Of a stretch of 46,264 nt of DNA, positions 7,767 through 17,970 are shown in pieces (the first letter of the stretch is position 1; the number at the start of each line of letters is the position of its first letter). The stretch comes from Acidobacteriota bacterium (GTDB lineage Bacteria > Acidobacteriota > Holophagae > Holophagales > Holophagaceae): NCBI GenBank assembly GCA_021794095.1, contig JAJYRN010000021.1, forward strand, positions 1 to 46,264, given 5' to 3'. The position numbers and the translations under genes were made by a program. Under the pieces are notes generated by a model that saw only the letters and a program-made list of their open reading frames with translations, did not search any database and was not told the DNA's origin.

Positions 7767-8567
7767 TCATGGCAGGGCCAGGATGGCCTTCAGGCGGGCC
7801 AAGCCCTCAACCTCACCGCGGCCCGCGGGCAGACGGAGCACCACCAGCACATCGCCCCGCCCCGCCAGCACCCAGGCCCGGGTGCCGCCGCCCGGGGCCG
7901 GCGCGGTGGCCGGAAGGATCCACCAGCCTTCCTGGCCCAGCAGCATCTTCACGGCCACGAAGTACCCGGAACAGAACCGCGGCAAGGCGGTCAGCAGCTC
8001 CATCTGCAGTGGATCCTCGAGCCAGGCCCCCAGGTCTGCGGGGCTTGTCTGGAGGAGATCCCCGCGGCCAATCCAGGGGGGTGTGATGGGCGGCAGATCA
8101 TTGCCCGGCGGCAGGCGGTTCCCGAGAAAGGGGGCGAAGGTCTCCAGGAGCTGGAGCCGGGCCACGCTGCTGCCCTCCTCCTGCCGCCACTGGGCCATGG
8201 AATACTGGCTCCAGGCCAGGAAGGCCCGGTCGCAGCCTTTCCGGAACGCCCCCTCGAGATCCACCTTGCCGTGGCCCTTGGGACCGCCACAGGGAAAGGG
8301 CGTGTCACCGCCGGAACACCGGTAGCGCAGATCCTGGATGCTCCAGTCGTTGCCCAGGAGCTTCAGCCAGAGCACGCGCGCCAATTCGCCCATGGGCGTG
8401 ACCGACTTCACCTCTCCGACACCCACCGGAGGGGCATCTCCGGCGTAGAGCACCAAGCCTTCCCCCGGCAGCAGCGGCCCCAGGTGGGGCGCCGCCCCTG
8501 CGAAGACAGGCATGGCCGCCATCCCGACCAGGGCCACGGCCTGGAGCCATCTGCGCGCCTGTCCCAT
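7767..8567 (-). CDS. Secreted protein resembling a penicillin-binding transpeptidase with degenerate motifs
   Basis: A signal peptide is visible (RRWLQAVALVGMAAMPVFAGA). The 266-residue protein follows the layout of transpeptidase domains: a segment at 53-70 where P-G-S-x-x-K would lie, then YRCSGG...PCGGPKGHGKVDLEGAF, which matches the C-x-G...C...HG-x-V-D-L-x-x-A-L pattern before the S-x-N motif, here replaced by KGCDRAF. Neither a catalytic S-x-x-K nor a K-T/S-G motif is evident, so it is probably not an active transpeptidase. The family assignment rests on this pattern alone. It stands alone between the divergent hutI and the GIY-YIG gene. Confidence 0.5.
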   Translation of the reverse strand: MGQARRWLQAVALVGMAAMPVFAGAAPHLGPLLPGEGLVLYAGDAPPVGVGEVKSVTPMGELARVLWLKLLGNDWSIQDLRYRCSGGDTPFPCGGPKGHGKVDLEGAFRKGCDRAFLAWSQYSMAQWRQEEGSSVARLQLLETFAPFLGNRLPPGNDLPPITPPWIGRGDLLQTSPADLGAWLEDPLQMELLTALPRFCSGYFVAVKMLLGQEGWWILPATAPAPGGGTRAWVLAGRGDVLVVLRLPAGRGEVEGLARLKAILALP

Positions 8568-8630
8568 GGAGGCCCCCTGGCTGCGATCCTACTCCATCCG
8601 GCGGGCCCGTCCTTCGCGGAACAGCTCTGG

Positions 8631-8636
8631 CAGACT
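8631..8636 (+). promoter_or_regulatory. Candidate extended -10 of hutI
   Basis: TGG-CAGACT ends six bases before the hutI ATG. A GGAG sits only two bases from the ATG, too close for a normal ribosome site. The arrangement matches that of rpe and the ABC ATPase. Confidence 0.35.
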
Positions 8637-8642
8637 GGAGCC

Positions 8643-9851
8643 ATGCCGGATCGCCGCGTGCTCGTGAACCTCCGGGGCCTGCTGACCCCCGATCCCGCCC
8701 AGGCCTGGGCGGTGGACCGCATTCCGGATGCCGCGCTGGCGATGGAAGGCAGCCGCGTGGCCTGGATCGGCCGGGCCGTGGACCTTCCCGCCGCCTGGGC
8801 CGATGCGCCCCGGGTGGATGGCGGCGGCGCCTGGGCCAGTCCGGGCTTCGTGGATCCGCACACCCACCTGCTCTTCGGGGGCGACCGCTCGGGCGAATTC
8901 AACCGCCGCCTCCACGGCGCCACCTATCAGCAAATCGCCGCCGAGGGCGGCGGGATCCGCGAGACCGTCCGCGCCACCCGGGCTGCCTCCGTGGCGGAGC
9001 TGGTGGCCACCGGCGAAGCGCGGCTGCGGGCCTTCCGCGAGCGGGGCGTCGTGCATCTCGAAGTGAAGACCGGCTACGGCCTGGAGCTGGAGGCCGAATC
9101 CCGGCTCACAGCGGCCTACGCCGAACTGCGGCGCCGGGGCTGGAGTTTCGACGTGACCCTGCTGCCGGCCCATGACCTGGCCCCGGAATTCGCGGGCGAG
9201 GCCGAGGCCAACGCCCGCGCCGTGGCCGAGGACTGGCTGCCGGAACTGGTGCGCCGGCACCCCGGAATCGCCGCCTTCTGCGACGTATTTGTGGAAAAAG
9301 GCGTGTACTCCGCGGACCAGGGGCGGCGCGTTCTCGAAGCCGGGAAGCGCCTCGGACTGCGCCCCCGGGTCCACGCCGACGAGCTGACCTGGACCGGTGG
9401 CGCGGAGCTGGCGGCGGAGCTGGGCGCGGCCAGCGCGGACCATCTCATGTTCTGCAGCGAGGCCGGCATGAGGGCCATGGCCGCCGCTGATGTCACCCCC
9501 GTGCTGCTGCCGGGCACCACGCTCTTCCTCGGCATGCGCGACTGGGCCCCGGCACGGAAGCTGATCGAGGCCGGTTGCCGCGTGGCCCTGGCCACGGACT
9601 TCAATCCGGGCTCCTGCCCCTGCGTGGATCCCCTCACCATCCTGCGCCTAGGCTGCCTCCAGCTGCGCATGACCTTCGAGGAAGCCTTCACCGCCATGAC
9701 CCTCCACGCCGCCCGCAGCCTGGGCCGTCCCGACCTTGGCCACCTGAATCCCGGCGCGAGGGCCGATGTGCTGCTGTGGGATGTGGGCGAGATGTTGGAG
9801 CTGGTGTACTGGGTGGGCGAACCCTACCGGCCGAAGCTCCTGCCCGCGTGA
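8643..9851 (+). CDS. hutI: Imidazolonepropionase
   Basis: The 402-residue enzyme hydrolyses 4-imidazolone-5-propionate to formiminoglutamate in cytosolic histidine breakdown. Amidohydrolase features are clear: the metal-binding HTH in VDPHTHLLFGGDR, the YGLELEAE segment, the HADE motif with its metal histidine, and the late aspartate in ATDFNPGS. Length is normal. The open frame extends much further upstream, but the family N-terminus and the -10-like hexamer support the ATG at 8643. No other hut gene is nearby, so the rest of the pathway must be elsewhere if present. Confidence 0.95.
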   Translation: MPDRRVLVNLRGLLTPDPAQAWAVDRIPDAALAMEGSRVAWIGRAVDLPAAWADAPRVDGGGAWASPGFVDPHTHLLFGGDRSGEFNRRLHGATYQQIAAEGGGIRETVRATRAASVAELVATGEARLRAFRERGVVHLEVKTGYGLELEAESRLTAAYAELRRRGWSFDVTLLPAHDLAPEFAGEAEANARAVAEDWLPELVRRHPGIAAFCDVFVEKGVYSADQGRRVLEAGKRLGLRPRVHADELTWTGGAELAAELGAASADHLMFCSEAGMRAMAAADVTPVLLPGTTLFLGMRDWAPARKLIEAGCRVALATDFNPGSCPCVDPLTILRLGCLQLRMTFEEAFTAMTLHAARSLGRPDLGHLNPGARADVLLWDVGEMLELVYWVGEPYRPKLLPA

Positions 9852-9865
9852 TCCGGAACGAGCTG

Positions 9866-9941
9866 GACACGGAGGACACGGAACACGGCAGGAAGACACG
9901 GAGAAGAACCTGGATGGGTTTTCTTCCCTGTCCTCGGTGAC
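9866..9941. repeat. Imperfect inverted repeat of the CACGGAGGACACGG type between convergent genes
   Basis: The left side carries ACGGAGGACACGG and GAAGAACC; the right side carries GGGTTTTCTTCC and TGTCCTCGGTG, which pair with them. It fills the gap between hutI and the convergent MscS gene and could end both transcripts. It resembles in style the clearer repeat at 25493-25575. Confidence 0.5.
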
Positions 9942-9952
9942 CACCTTCCTTT

Positions 9953-11851
9953 TCAGCCTCCGGTCGGAGTGCCTTCCTCGGGCCGCTTCCCGTGCATGAG
10001 CTCCACCACGGACTGATAGAGGCCGCGCCGGACTTCATGGCGCTGGTAGGCGCGGGTGATATAGCGGACGCGCACCTCGATGCCGTTGCTGGTGGGCCGC
10101 ACGTTGATGCCGGGTTGGGCCGAGAACGCCTGCACGCGATACTTGGTGGTGGTGCCTTTCCACTCCTCCTCGGCCAGTTTCGCGTTGGCCTCGGTCTCCT
10201 GGGCCACCAGCTTCTGGATGCCATCAATGACCGGGTAGGGATCCTCGCCCGGCGGAACCAGCACGTTCAGCTCATCCCACATCCACTGGCCCGAGGTGGA
10301 GAAATTGAAGTAGTGCCCTTCGATGGCGAAGCTGTTCACGAAGGCGACGCGGCGGCCCGTGGGATGGCCCGCATCGGACCAGCTGCCGGTCTCCAGCAGC
10401 ACCGTGCGCAGCAGGCCGATCTCCACCACCTCGCCACCCACGCCCTTGATCTCCACCCAGTCGCCCACGTGGATGCCGTTGCGGCCCATCAGCACGAACC
10501 AGCCGAAGAAGGCCACGATGAAGTCCTTCAGGGCCACCGTGAGGCCCGCGCCCGCCAGGCCGAGCACCGTGGTGGTCTGGGCGGGCACGCCCAGCACCAC
10601 GAAGACGATCACCAGTGCGGCCACCACCCAAGCGGCCAGGGAGACCACGGAAGCCAGGGTGCCGGACCGCGGTCCGTCGGCCGGCGCAGACGGGCGTCCG
10701 CGATGGGCCAGACGGCTGACGAGGAAGGCCGCCAGCAGCAGGCCCAGGATGACCAGGACAGACCCCATGATGCGGTGGAGCGCCACCTGGCCGTAGGCCC
10801 AGGTGAGCCCGGCCCAGCTGTCATAGACGGAAGCCAGATCCTCCTCATCCTGGAGGCGTTTCCCGAGGCTGGCCAGGGTGCGCTGGGCATCCATGAAGTG
10901 CTGGAGGGTGCTGATGGCCGCCTTGGCTTCGTACCGGGTGGCATTCTCGGCGCGCTCCTTCACGAAGCCTGCGGCCCAGTGCTTGGTGAGCTGCCGGTCC
11001 TCCCGCTGCCGGGCCACTTCCTTCGCCACGGCATCGCGCCGCAGGCGCAGCGCCTGCGCCTTCTGCTGTTCCGCCTGCTGGGCCTGCTCCAGCTGGGCGA
11101 GCTTGGCCCGCTGGGCGCGCCATTCACGGAGATGCCCCAACAGGCTCCCAGACTGGAACCGGCCCATTTCAGGGGGGACCGCCGGGGCCTCGTTCTGGGC
11201 GGCATCGTGGGCGGCCCGCAGGCGGCGGATCCGGGCCTGGGGGTCGCCCCCCGCCTGTTCCAGATTGCCGGCGGCATCCTGGAGTTCATCCTGATCCAGT
11301 TCCAGCTGGGCCTTGGCCACCTCCAGCTGGTCGCTCAGGGCATCCTTCTTCGCGCCCGTCGCCGTAGCCACCGCCTGGGCGAGGCGCGCAACTTCCCGCT
11401 GGCTGGCCGCCACCGCATCCTCGGCGGCATCCTTCGCATCCATGAGGCCCTGCAGCGCGGGGGTGGCCGGCTGGGGGCGCGCGGCGGCCTCCCGCATGGC
11501 ATCGGCAAAGGCCAGATCCACCTCATGGTTCGCCAATCGCACGGCCTGCTGGGCCAGGTCCGTCTCCTCCGTCTTGGTGGCCAGTCCCGCCAGCACCCGG
11601 GCCGCGCGGAGCGGGCCCTCGTCCACGGTCGGCGCCACGGGGGCGGGCGCGGGCGGGGCCTGCCGGACCTGGGGCGCCGCTTTGCCTCCTTTGGCCGGCC
11701 GGGCCTTCTTCGCGGGTTTCACGGGCCGGTGGAAGACCGGCTGGCGGAAGTTCGCAGCGGGATCCGTCCCGCCCGTCGCCACGTACCCGGCCACGGCCGC
11801 GGCTAGGAGCATCAGCAGGGCGAGTCCAAGGGTCCAGGCGCGGGGTTTCAT
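9953..11851 (-). CDS. MscS-family mechanosensitive channel with long periplasmic coiled coil
   Basis: 632 residues. An N-terminal hydrophobic helix (7-27) is followed by a Pro/Lys-rich linker and a Gln/Ala-rich coiled coil over about 80-345. Two membrane helices follow near 362-382 and 402-425. The pore-lining helix is recognisable in LGLAGAGLTVALKDFIVAFF, followed by the beta domain (HVGDWVEIKGVGGEVVEIGL) and an alpha/beta C-terminus. Channels of this class open under membrane tension and release solutes. The large coiled-coil N-terminus is longer than in the minimal MscS and recalls MscK/MscM-type members. The ATG at 11851 lacks an obvious ribosome site. Confidence 0.88.
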   Translation of the reverse strand: MKPRAWTLGLALLMLLAAAVAGYVATGGTDPAANFRQPVFHRPVKPAKKARPAKGGKAAPQVRQAPPAPAPVAPTVDEGPLRAARVLAGLATKTEETDLAQQAVRLANHEVDLAFADAMREAAARPQPATPALQGLMDAKDAAEDAVAASQREVARLAQAVATATGAKKDALSDQLEVAKAQLELDQDELQDAAGNLEQAGGDPQARIRRLRAAHDAAQNEAPAVPPEMGRFQSGSLLGHLREWRAQRAKLAQLEQAQQAEQQKAQALRLRRDAVAKEVARQREDRQLTKHWAAGFVKERAENATRYEAKAAISTLQHFMDAQRTLASLGKRLQDEEDLASVYDSWAGLTWAYGQVALHRIMGSVLVILGLLLAAFLVSRLAHRGRPSAPADGPRSGTLASVVSLAAWVVAALVIVFVVLGVPAQTTTVLGLAGAGLTVALKDFIVAFFGWFVLMGRNGIHVGDWVEIKGVGGEVVEIGLLRTVLLETGSWSDAGHPTGRRVAFVNSFAIEGHYFNFSTSGQWMWDELNVLVPPGEDPYPVIDGIQKLVAQETEANAKLAEEEWKGTTTKYRVQAFSAQPGINVRPTSNGIEVRVRYITRAYQRHEVRRGLYQSVVELMHGKRPEEGTPTGG

Positions 11852-11900
11852 GCAACCAAGAAACCACGGACCGGGCCTTCCGCAGCAGGGAAATGTGGGA

Positions 11901-11935
11901 TGAAAAACAAAGCCCCGGGCCGATTCCCGGGGCTT
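11901..11935 (-). terminator. Intrinsic terminator of the DUF465 gene
   Basis: A perfect 10-bp stem (AAGCCCCGGG at 11910-11919, CCCGGGGCTT at 11926-11935) is followed on the minus strand by TGTTTTTCA. It lies just after the stop of the gene at 11955-12188. Confidence 0.85.
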
Positions 11936-11954
11936 CTCCTGCGGGCGTGGACGC

Positions 11955-12188
11955 CTACTGGTCGCCGCGAATGGAGGCGTCCTGCACGATGCGGTAGATG
12001 CGTTCCTTGGCCCTCAGTTTCGTCTTCTTCAATTCGACTTCTTCCAGGGATTCCCGAGCCGACAGGCTGGGCTTCCGCTGGAGGTCGCTGAGCCGGAGAT
12101 CCGCCGCGCGGTGTTCCTCCATCAGCTTCCGGAATTCGAAGTGCTCCTTCATCAGACGTTCTTGAAGGTCGGGACGCAGAAAATCCAT
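11955..12188 (-). CDS. DUF465 (YdcH-like) small coiled-coil protein
   Basis: The 77-residue acidic/basic helical protein shows the family pattern: an EHFEF...L..EHR..DL opening helix, a short turn (PSLSARES), and a second helix with the LKKTKL-x-x-K core. The function of this family is not established. The ATG has CGGAGG five bases upstream. It is a single-gene unit with its own terminator, lying between the MscS gene and the divergent ABC ATPase. Confidence 0.85.
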   Translation of the reverse strand: MDFLRPDLQERLMKEHFEFRKLMEEHRAADLRLSDLQRKPSLSARESLEEVELKKTKLRAKERIYRIVQDASIRGDQ

Positions 12189-12328
12189 GGAACCTCCGGG
12201 ATAAGGGGTCGGGACCGGATGGCCGGCCCCAGGCGGGTTTCAGTGGCCCAAGGGTAGGAGCCTCCTCCGGGCCGTCAAGGGGGTTTTCGAACGCCATCGG
12301 AAGCCATGCAAAAGAAGCACTTCCGTGG

Positions 12329-12334
12329 CATTCT
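12329..12334 (+). promoter_or_regulatory. Candidate extended -10 of the ABC ATPase gene
   Basis: TGG-CATTCT ends six bases before the ATG at 12341, and the intervening GCCCCC is not a ribosome site. The match to the -10 consensus is modest; the spacing repeats that seen at rpe and hutI. Confidence 0.3.
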
Positions 12335-12340
12335 GCCCCC

Positions 12341-13255
12341 ATGTCCCTCACCCTCCGGAACCTGGTCCTCCAACGCGGGGACGGGGTGCGGCTGCTGGGC
12401 CCGCTGGATCTTGATCTGGCCCCGGGCGACCGGCTGGGCCTCGTCGGCGAGAGCGGGTCCGGCAAATCCCTGCTGGTCAAAGCCCTGTTCAGCGTCCTGC
12501 CTCCCGGCGTCCGGCAAACCACCGGCCAGGCCACGGCCTTCGGCCACCCGCTGGAACGCCCGGGACAGGAACCACGGATGGCCTGGGTGCCCCAGGAGCA
12601 TGGCTCGGCCTTGAACCCCCTGTTGACGGTGCGGCAACACCTGAACCTGCTGCCCCGGACCCTGCGCCGGGAATCGCTCCCGGCCACCCTTCAGCGCCTG
12701 GCACCCCTCCTGGAACGCCTCGGCCTGCCCCGGGACCGGGCCTTCCTGGGCCGCCGTCCCCACCAACTTTCTGGGGGCCAGCGCCAGCGGCTCTGTCTGG
12801 CCATGGCCCTCAGCTGCGATCCCGAGCTGCTGATCCTGGATGAACCCACCTCGGCCCTGGACGGGCGCGCGCGGGATGGGTTCCTGGAGGCGGTTCTGGA
12901 CCTTCAGCGGGAGCGCGGCCTGGGGTTCCTCTGGATCACCCACGACCTGGATCTGGCGCGCCGGGCCTGCGACCGGCTCCTGGTGCTCTATGGCGGCACT
13001 CTGGTGGAGGCGGGGCCCACGGCCCGGCTGCTGAGCGCCCCCCGCCATCCCTATACGGCCCGACTGCTGCAGGCGGCCCAGGGCCTGCCCTCCCGCGAAA
13101 GCGGTTTTCTGCCCGCCCCGGAGGATCGGCCCGCCGGCTGCCCCTTCCAGCCGCGGTGTTCCGCTTCCATCCCATCGTGCCAGAACACCCCACCCTGGCT
13201 TGGAACGCGGGAAGAAGGCCTCCTTTGCCGCCACCCCTCGCCTTGCCCAGAATGA
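12341..13255 (+). CDS. Oligopeptide/dipeptide-type ABC transporter ATP-binding protein
   Basis: 304 residues. Walker A is GESGSGKS (37-44), the signature is LSGGQRQRL, Walker B is LLILDEPTSALD, and the switch histidine is in WITHDLD. The C-terminal oligopeptide-transporter extension is present (HPYTARLL, then a cysteine-containing GCPFQPRC). Such ATPases power uptake of peptides or nickel at the inner membrane. No permease or binding protein adjoins it, so the substrate cannot be inferred. The stop overlaps the next start as ATGA. Confidence 0.88.
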   Translation: MSLTLRNLVLQRGDGVRLLGPLDLDLAPGDRLGLVGESGSGKSLLVKALFSVLPPGVRQTTGQATAFGHPLERPGQEPRMAWVPQEHGSALNPLLTVRQHLNLLPRTLRRESLPATLQRLAPLLERLGLPRDRAFLGRRPHQLSGGQRQRLCLAMALSCDPELLILDEPTSALDGRARDGFLEAVLDLQRERGLGFLWITHDLDLARRACDRLLVLYGGTLVEAGPTARLLSAPRHPYTARLLQAAQGLPSRESGFLPAPEDRPAGCPFQPRCSASIPSCQNTPPWLGTREEGLLCRHPSPCPE

Positions 13256-14070
13256 ACACCAACATGCACCCACAGCCCAGTGCCCCCGGGACGCAACCTG
13301 GCGACCGTTCAGAAAATTCTGTCTATGAGCCCCACCCGTTGCGGGATGGTGCCCCCAGGCCGGCCCGGGCCCTCCCGGCCATGTTGAGCCTGGCCATGAC
13401 CAGCCTCTTCCTTCTGGGATTGAACCGGGGCCTTTTCGAATCGTCCGAGCAGCGCGCCCCACGCCTTGTCTCGGCCCATCGCTCGGTTCGCATCCTCCTG
13501 ACGGCTGTGGCCGCACCCAACAGGAAATACCTTGGTTTGCCCTACCGGCCGCATGGAGGCATTCGAGGTGCAGGGCATCCGGATGGGACTTCGACCAGGG
13601 ATCCGCTGCTCACGCAGCGGACCAAGGTGGAAACCCTCTCCTCAAACGACTTCGATCCCAGCCAAATCCACACCTTGCCGACCGTGGATCGGTCCCTTCA
13701 ACTGTTCAACCCCCATCTCCCCGTTGAAGCCGGGGGCAATGGGGTGGCCCACGGTACCGGCCATGACGTCGCACGGGGACAGGGCTCGGGCCCGGCCTTT
13801 GATTACAAGATTGTTCTGATTCACGAGGTTCGGATCTCCCATCGGCTTCAACGCGGAGAATCAGCCGATCCCACCATTCCGGTCCGCGTCCGGGTGAAGA
13901 TCGGCGCGGATGGAGTGCCCCTCGAAGCCATGTTCGTGTCGGGCCCCTTGTTCCTGAAGACACTGGCCATTGATGCGGCGCTTCAGTGGCGCTTCGAGCC
14001 CCTGGCCCCTCATGGGCTTTCCGCACCCCAGACCGTGGTCGTGAACTTTTGGCCGGTCTTCACCCACTGA
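13252..14070 (+). CDS. TonB C-terminal-like membrane-anchored protein
   Basis: From the ATG at 13252 (four-base overlap with the ABC ATPase) it has 272 residues. A membrane helix lies near 43-60 (AMLSLAMTSLFLLGLN), followed by a long low-complexity periplasmic region. The C-terminal 75 residues contain VRVRVKIGADGVPLEAMFVSG and AIDAALQWRFEPL, the usual TonB-C strand-helix-strand pattern. TonB proteins pass energy from the inner membrane to outer-membrane receptors, but no ExbB/ExbD or receptor is nearby. Coupling to an ABC ATPase suggests joint expression; a shared transport role is only inferred. Confidence 0.7.
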   Translation: MNTNMHPQPSAPGTQPGDRSENSVYEPHPLRDGAPRPARALPAMLSLAMTSLFLLGLNRGLFESSEQRAPRLVSAHRSVRILLTAVAAPNRKYLGLPYRPHGGIRGAGHPDGTSTRDPLLTQRTKVETLSSNDFDPSQIHTLPTVDRSLQLFNPHLPVEAGGNGVAHGTGHDVARGQGSGPAFDYKIVLIHEVRISHRLQRGESADPTIPVRVRVKIGADGVPLEAMFVSGPLFLKTLAIDAALQWRFEPLAPHGLSAPQTVVVNFWPVFTH

Positions 14071-14160
14071 CGTTACGTCGAGCCCTGGAAGCCCCGCTCC
14101 GCCCGTGAGACGATGGGCTGCAAGGTCCCGCTGGCGGCGGGTCCGGATGAAGGGCTTCCC

Positions 14161-15621
<1,461 letters not shown>

Positions 15622-15675
15622 GCCGCCCGCGATCGCAAGCCGCAGGCGCGGCGGGAGCGGCGTCGTGACCGAGTC

Positions 15676-16995
<1,320 letters not shown>

Positions 16996-17001
16996 GGATC
17001 C

Positions 17002-17007
17002 ATTGTG
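17002..17007 (-). promoter_or_regulatory. Candidate -10 of asnS upstream of a TTG start
   Basis: CACAAT (minus strand) ends six bases before the TTG of asnS, again with no ribosome site. This would let asnS be transcribed independently of the chemosensory operon, with a leaderless message. Confidence 0.35.
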
Positions 17008-17043
17008 CCCGGGGAAGGCCCCTGGCTCCAGCGACCCGCTGAC

Positions 17044-17970
17044 TCAGCCCTGCTTCCGCTCCGCCCGCAGCTTGCCGCTGATGGCCACCTGCATGCCCCG
17101 GAGGTGGGCCAGCACCCGCTCCAGCTTCTGCCGGGCGATGTCCTGGAACTGCACCTGCTGGATGAGGGCGAAGATCGTGTCCTGCAGCTCCTGGTTGGAC
17201 CGTTCCAGCTCAGCCACGGCCTTCTCATGCCCCTTCAGACGGCCCAGGTTCGCCTCTTGCTTGAGGTACCCCAGGCCCTTGAACACGCGATCCGCACCGG
17301 CCAGCATGCCCTCCACCCGGTCCAGCACCTTGGCCATCTCCTGCTCGGTGTAGGAGATGGAGGATTCGATCTGGGGGATGACCCGCTGGCCAGCCTCCTC
17401 CTTGGGGGGAGCCAGCTCAATGAGGCGCCGGAGATCGGCATCCAGGCGTTCCTCAAGGCTGAACGAGGCCAGCGACTCCTTGGCATGGGCACGGCCCAGG
17501 CCCTGGCTGGCCACCATGACCGCATCCAGCACCGGAACCACCTGGTCGCCCAGGAGAATGAAGGCCTCCACCCAGGCGCCTTCGATGCCGGCCAGCAGGG
17601 GGCTCGCCGGCAGCAGCCGGTCTTCCTCCACCGACAGAACCGCATCCACCCCATCCACCAGCAGGCCGGATGGGCTGCCCGCCAGATCCAGCACCAGGAT
17701 GGAGCCCCCAGCGGCCTCCTGGGGCGGCAACCCCATCCGGCTGCGCAGGCTCACCACCGGAATCACCTGGCCCCGGAGATCCAGGAGTCCCTCGACCGAC
17801 CGGGGCATGTGGGGCATGCGGTTGAGTTCCCGGTAGGGACTGATTTCGGCCACGAACCGCAGGGGCAGCCCGTAGGTCCGTGCATCCAGCCGGAACGTCA
17901 TGAACCGCTGCAGTGCGGCGGGTTCCCCGCCCCGGTCCGCAGGGGCCTTGGCGTGGGCCGCGAGGTTCAC
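17044..17970 (-). CDS. CheW domain fused to a CheZ-like CheY-phosphatase domain
   Basis: 308 residues. Residues 20-155 form a CheW domain (FMTFRLDARTYGLPLRFVAEI, GLLDLRGQVIPVVSL). Residues 165-300 are long helices carrying QFQDIARQKLERV, which aligns with the CheZ catalytic segment in which an Asp and a Gln four residues on drive CheY dephosphorylation; here D277 and Q281. The same segment occurs in the separate CheZ-like protein 21635-22213, so the two domains are paralogues. The CheW part should place the phosphatase at the receptor-CheA array. Its ATG overlaps the cheA stop by four bases, so translation is coupled. Domain calls are from motifs; the fusion is seen directly. Confidence 0.82.
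   Translation of the reverse strand: MNLAAHAKAPADRGGEPAALQRFMTFRLDARTYGLPLRFVAEISPYRELNRMPHMPRSVEGLLDLRGQVIPVVSLRSRMGLPPQEAAGGSILVLDLAGSPSGLLVDGVDAVLSVEEDRLLPASPLLAGIEGAWVEAFILLGDQVVPVLDAVMVASQGLGRAHAKESLASFSLEERLDADLRRLIELAPPKEEAGQRVIPQIESSISYTEQEMAKVLDRVEGMLAGADRVFKGLGYLKQEANLGRLKGHEKAVAELERSNQELQDTIFALIQQVQFQDIARQKLERVLAHLRGMQVAISGKLRAERKQG

Noticed and set aside
7672-7770. Longer start for the GIY-YIG protein
   Set aside because: The extra 33 residues come from the palindrome and a repeat copy and do not fit the family N-terminus.
7692-8642. Upstream extension of hutI
   Set aside because: It runs antisense through the transpeptidase-like gene; the family start matches the ATG at 8643.
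9992-11806. Long open frame opposite the MscS gene
   Set aside because: It is antisense to a well-supported channel gene, His/Gly/Arg-rich, and has no ribosome site; a GC-bias shadow.
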